NCBI GenBank assembly: GCA_016840945.1
Contig: JAEORJ010000094.1
Span: 1-17,028, forward strand
From: Candidatus Gerdarchaeota archaeon
Lineage (GTDB): Archaea > Asgardarchaeota > Heimdallarchaeia > JABLTI01
Reading direction: 5' to 3'
Length of the DNA stretch: 17,028 nucleotides
Position numbers and translations under genes: made by a program. Position 1 is the stretch's first letter. Each line of letters opens with the position of its first letter. Below the pieces are notes generated by a model, which searched no databases, was not told the DNA's origin, and saw only the letters and a program-made list of their open reading frames with translations. Positions 14,806 to 17,028 of this stretch are shown one piece after another.

Positions 14806-15429
14806 TTATTTCTTTTTCCTGGAAACAATAGGATTGCTATCGCGACCTTCTCCATGAATTTCCACTAAACCTGCTCGTTCTAATTCATCAAGCCATTTTT
14901 TAGCTTGAGCAGGGGATACTCCAGCTTTCATGGATACTTGATTTAGACGCATTTCGCCAAACTCATCTAAATCTTTTAGGATAATAAAACGAGGTTCATT
15001 TTCACCCATTTTTTGGTATGCGCGCATTTCCTCTTCCAATTTTTTGTGTTCTTTTTGAAGATCCTCAATCTTCTTTTTAGCAATACTGAGATCTTCAACT
15101 GAACCTTCTAATCGCGTTATTTCTAGTTCTTTTTGTGAAAGACGATGTTCTAAATCTTTTATCTTTTCTTTATCGTTTGCTTCGTTTGCTTTGATGTCTT
15201 TGGTATCTTCTTTTAGTTGGTTTAATTCACCTTCTAAGTTCTTAATTTTCTCTTCGCGGTTAGCTATATCAGATTCTAAAGTTGCTATTTTTTGTTTCAA
15301 AGAAGAAATCTCATTATCTTTAACATCAGTTACAGTTTCTTCTTCAGTAATTGGTTCGTCAGCCATTGATTCAGTTTGGGATTCTTCCATTTCTACTTCT
15401 GGTGTTTTTGGTGGTTCATCTTCAGACAT
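14806..15429 (-). CDS. Coiled-coil protein with C-terminal winged-helix domain
   Basis: The 207-residue protein has three parts. Residues 1-38 are acidic and disordered. Residues 39-140 show regular heptads (ISSLKQKIATLESDIANREE and onward) forming one long coiled coil. Residues 145-203 form a small winged-helix domain: FIILKDLDEFGEMRLNQVS, the helix-turn-helix AGVSPAQAKKWLDELERAG, then LVEIHG as the wing strand, with a basic SRKKK end. No enzyme motif is present. It probably dimerises through the coil and binds DNA or a protein partner; tethering or chromatin-type roles are possible. The start is ATG 15429 with GGAGGT about 9 nt upstream. A TATGCT-N7-AGCATA dyad at 15456-15474 lies in the leader or promoter. 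A hairpin terminator follows. The target is unknown. Confidence 0.83.
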   Translation of the reverse strand: MSEDEPPKTPEVEMEESQTESMADEPITEEETVTDVKDNEISSLKQKIATLESDIANREEKIKNLEGELNQLKEDTKDIKANEANDKEKIKDLEHRLSQKELEITRLEGSVEDLSIAKKKIEDLQKEHKKLEEEMRAYQKMGENEPRFIILKDLDEFGEMRLNQVSMKAGVSPAQAKKWLDELERAGLVEIHGEGRDSNPIVSRKKK

Positions 15430-15455
15430 TCCACGAGACCTCCATATTTCAATTA

Positions 15456-15474
15456 TATGCTAATAATAAGCATA
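15456..15474. repeat. Short dyad upstream of the coiled-coil/winged-helix gene
   Basis: TATGCT and AGCATA are perfect 6-bp arms separated by 7 bases, 27-45 nt before the ATG at 15429. It may be an operator, or overlap a weak TATA region. The remaining sequence to 15555 is AT-rich with no other clear element. Confidence 0.3.
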
Positions 15475-15555
15475 ACAATTGAGAATAATTTTCAATTAGT
15501 CTAGTATTATTTCTCGAAGTTTTGCTTTAAAATTATTTGTATATCGTCATTTCAC

Positions 15556-15578
15556 AACACAAAAAGAAAAAAAGTGTT
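15556..15578 (-). terminator. U-rich terminator after the longin-like gene
   Basis: On the plus strand AACAC, A5-G-A7, GTGTT, so in the minus transcript U7-C-U5 lies between short complementary arms, about 25 nt after the stop at 15600. Confidence 0.5.
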
Positions 15579-15599
15579 TCTAATCTTTCTATGTGAAAA

Positions 15600-16022
15600 C
15601 TAACCAGAGAATGAACTAATAACATTATCAATAACATAATCAACCATATCTAAATTACCTGAATCATGTGAGAGATTATTACCTAACCCGATTGTAAGTG
15701 TTTCACCTAATTCTTCTACTAATTCATAAATAATTGATTTTTCCATATACCTACTACGAGCAATTAAATACCAATTATTTTTTGGATTTGTATACATAAC
15801 AATGATTGAAGATTGGTTTTTACTTTGTACAGTGAAGACATTATCATCATAGATTGAGTTGTACAACTGGTTTAAGGCAACCATAAGACCTGCAAATAAC
15901 ACATCTTCTTCCCATTGCTCTTGATGCCCTCTATTAGGAGACCATAGTAACTCACCTGAATCTAATACTAAAACAGTTGTGTCCAAAATAATGCTTGGAT
16001 CTATACCATTGGTTTCACTCAA
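15600..16022 (-). CDS. Small longin/roadblock-like protein
   Basis: The 140-residue soluble protein has a predicted order of strands 15-28 (TTVLVLDSGELLWS), helix 40-59, strands 61-90 (including SSIIVMYTNP and NWYLIARS), helix 92-110 and a C-terminal helix 124-138. This two-layer strand-helix-strand-strand-helix plan fits the longin/roadblock group of small adaptors that bind small GTPases, which are abundant in Asgard archaea. The match is by secondary-structure order and size; no diagnostic motif is present, so it could be another profilin-like fold. The start is TTG 16022 with AAGGG about 8-9 nt upstream, as no ATG occurs in the N-terminal part. A TATA at 16060-16067 gives it its own promoter. 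No GTPase gene is visible in the window. Confidence 0.72.
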   Translation of the reverse strand: MSETNGIDPSIILDTTVLVLDSGELLWSPNRGHQEQWEEDVLFAGLMVALNQLYNSIYDDNVFTVQSKNQSSIIVMYTNPKNNWYLIARSRYMEKSIIYELVEELGETLTIGLGNNLSHDSGNLDMVDYVIDNVISSFSG

Positions 16023-16059
16023 TGTTTATACCCTTCTGCTTTTTGAAATAGTTTCAAGA

Positions 16060-16067
16060 TTTATATT
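16060..16067 (-). promoter_or_regulatory. TATA element for the longin-like gene
   Basis: The minus strand reads AATATAAA, centred about 42 nt before the TTG start. That predicts a leader of about 16 nt containing AAGGG. Confidence 0.4.
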
Positions 16068-16106
16068 CTTTACTTCTATAAAGCATTTAAAATAAAAAGA
16101 AAAGAC

Positions 16107-16121
16107 AGGGAAAAAATCCCT
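16107..16121 (-). terminator. Hairpin plus U-tract terminator of the four-helix protein gene
   Basis: AGGGA and TCCCT arms with a 5-base loop begin 10 nt after the stop at 16132. In the minus transcript they are followed by GUCUUUUCUUUUUAUUU. Confidence 0.55.
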
Positions 16122-16131
16122 ATTTAGAAGA

Positions 16132-16584
16132 TTATCCTGGGACAAAGATATAGATAGGTTCGGAGGGATTAAATGCATGTGAAATTGCAAATACAATGTA
16201 TCCTATTGCTAATATTAGGAATAACGATACAACGGTATTCCAAATTGCCCACTGCCAATATTTGTCTCCCGATTCAGCATGGGGAAGAACTGCTGGTACC
16301 ATCAACAAATATCTAATCACTAGTATAAAACCAATAGTTAAGAAGATATAAAACATTGAATCAAGGGTAATAGGACTAGTTATTGCTGCTAATGCTTGAG
16401 CAACTGCTTCAACACCTACTATAAGTAGAATGGAGACTAAAAACAACCTTAAGAAATAACCGCCATCAAATTTCTTTCTACCACAAATTAATCTTATACT
16501 AAGATACAAGACTAATGTTAGTAATAGAATGGAAATAACCATGATGAGCCACCATTTCCAGTCTGAAAAGAATTCAAAAGCCAT
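16132..16584 (-). CDS. Four-helix membrane protein of unknown function
   Basis: The 150-residue protein consists of four hydrophobic helices at about 12-33, 44-66, 76-98 and 112-136, with short loops. The first loop is basic (RLICGRKKFDGG) and should face the cytoplasm. The loop after helix 3 contains HAESGDKYWQW. The N-terminus is short and Trp/Phe-rich, and the C-terminus reads NPSEPIYIFVPG. I do not recognise the family and see no catalytic or transport motif. The start is ATG 16584 with a GGCGAT-like site about 7 nt upstream. It is divergent from the partial MFS gene and ends in a hairpin terminator, so it is probably a single-gene unit. The coding call is good; the function is open. Confidence 0.8.
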   Translation of the reverse strand: MAFEFFSDWKWWLIMVISILLLTLVLYLSIRLICGRKKFDGGYFLRLFLVSILLIVGVEAVAQALAAITSPITLDSMFYIFLTIGFILVIRYLLMVPAVLPHAESGDKYWQWAIWNTVVSLFLILAIGYIVFAISHAFNPSEPIYIFVPG

Positions 16585-16720
16585 GATTTCATCGCCTATA
16601 GATATTATAGTTTTAATTTATCTGAGTTTTATTTATCCTCTTACATAATAACTTTTCCAATAAGGTATTTTGAGAAGTTTAAATAAAAAAATCAAAAGGG
16701 GGGTATGAGGAAAAAAATTG

Positions 16721-16727
16721 TTTATAT
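16721..16727 (+). promoter_or_regulatory. TATA element for the right-edge MFS gene
   Basis: TTTATAT preceded by an A-rich BRE-like run, centred 36 nt before ATG 16760. That predicts a leader of about 10 nt. The rest of the 16585-16759 gap is AT-rich apart from a G6 run at 16698-16703, to which I give no function. Confidence 0.4.
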
Positions 16728-16759
16728 CATCCAAGGTAATTTGAAAAGTTGATTTCCAA

Positions 16760-17028
16760 ATGACAATAGCAAATGATCAGGTAACTTTAGAAACAAATCC
16801 ATCAAATGAAGCTAAACATGAAAATAAAATTGAATCTAAACTACTTTCTAAGAAAGTACTTTTTGATGGTTTTATTGTCGCAATATTTAGTTTCGGATTT
16901 AATTTTATTACTACTGCAGAGTATGCTTTCTTTAGCCCGATTATGAATGATTTTGGTTTAAATGATGACTTAAAAATATCAATTATTCTTAGTATAGCAT
17001 TATTTTCATTGTGTATTGGAGTGATGAT
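16760..17028 (+). CDS. MFS-like transporter, partial (3' end beyond the right edge)
   Basis: An open frame from ATG 16760 runs to the right edge, giving 89 complete codons. A polar N-terminus of about 33 residues rich in Asn, Glu and Lys is followed by helix 1 (about 34-54, VLFDGFIVAIFSFGFNFITT), a short segment (AEYAFFSPIMNDFGLNDD) and the start of helix 2 (KISIILSIALFSLCIGV). This pattern, an F-x-x-P-x-M-x-x-F loop after helix 1 and then a helix, is common at the N-terminus of major facilitator transporters. With only one and a half helices visible the family is a reasonable guess, not a certainty. A TATA lies 36 nt upstream; no ribosome site is evident. It is divergent from the four-helix protein gene. 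Confidence 0.68.
   Translation, partial: MTIANDQVTLETNPSNEAKHENKIESKLLSKKVLFDGFIVAIFSFGFNFITTAEYAFFSPIMNDFGLNDDLKISIILSIALFSLCIGVM

Noticed and set aside
1..17028. tRNA genes, rRNA, insertion sequences, phage or plasmid markers
   Set aside because: Intergenic gaps are short and AT-rich with no cloverleaf-like GC stems, and no transposase, integrase or terminal repeats were found.

Overview
The window is AT-rich and gene-dense. It reads as archaeal chromosome, probably from an Asgard archaeon or a close relative. The archaeal call rests on TATA/BRE-type promoters placed about 26 nt before plausible transcript starts, oligo-U terminators, GGTGA/GGAGG ribosome sites with frequent GTG and TTG starts, a RadA recombinase and a Hel308/Ski2-type helicase. 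The Asgard suggestion is weaker. It rests on a RadA with the RAD51-type Walker A (GEYRTGKT), a nuclease that matches eukaryotic EXO5/Dem1 motif by motif, and a small protein with a longin/roadblock-like layout. No rRNA, tRNA, CRISPR array, insertion sequence or phage gene was seen, and no gene-free stretch exceeds 300 bases.

Layout. 1-1185 (-) is the 5' part of an unrecognised protein that continues past the left edge. 1282-1563 (-) is a small two-helix membrane protein, divergent from an EXO5-like nuclease at 1671-2612 (+). A tandem-CBS protein (2624-3067, -) follows, divergent from a membrane-anchored extracellular rhodanese (3229-3759, +). A cysteine-rich small protein (3891-4220, +) lies 32 nt before a helicase with an inserted SWIM zinc finger (4253-6499, +). 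Facing these is a RadA gene with a long charged tail (7875-9257, -), whose stop overlaps the start of an MFS transporter (6508-7875, -). Divergent from RadA is a pair coding for a HAD hydrolase with an acidic extension and a HEAT-repeat protein (9432-10753, +).

On the minus strand, a winged-helix regulator (11564-12094) overlaps a four-helix membrane protein (10761-11585). The regulator's promoter has a perfect palindrome at the predicted transcription start. A 775-residue surface protein (12208-14535), a coiled-coil/winged-helix protein (14806-15429), a longin-like protein (15600-16022) and a four-helix membrane protein (16132-16584) follow, largely as single-gene units with their own terminators. 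The N-terminus of a second MFS-like transporter (16760, +) runs off the right edge.

How the genes relate. Three genes point to DNA recombination or repair (EXO5-like nuclease, SWIM-containing helicase, RadA) within about 7.6 kb, but they are in separate transcription units, so a shared pathway is only inferred. The tightest functional units are the cysteine-rich protein with the helicase, RadA with the transporter (TAGTG junction), HAD with HEAT, and the apparently self-regulated regulator/membrane-protein pair. No complete new system is demonstrated. The best leads are the SWIM-helicase unit, the tailed RAD51-like RadA and the operator-controlled regulator pair.
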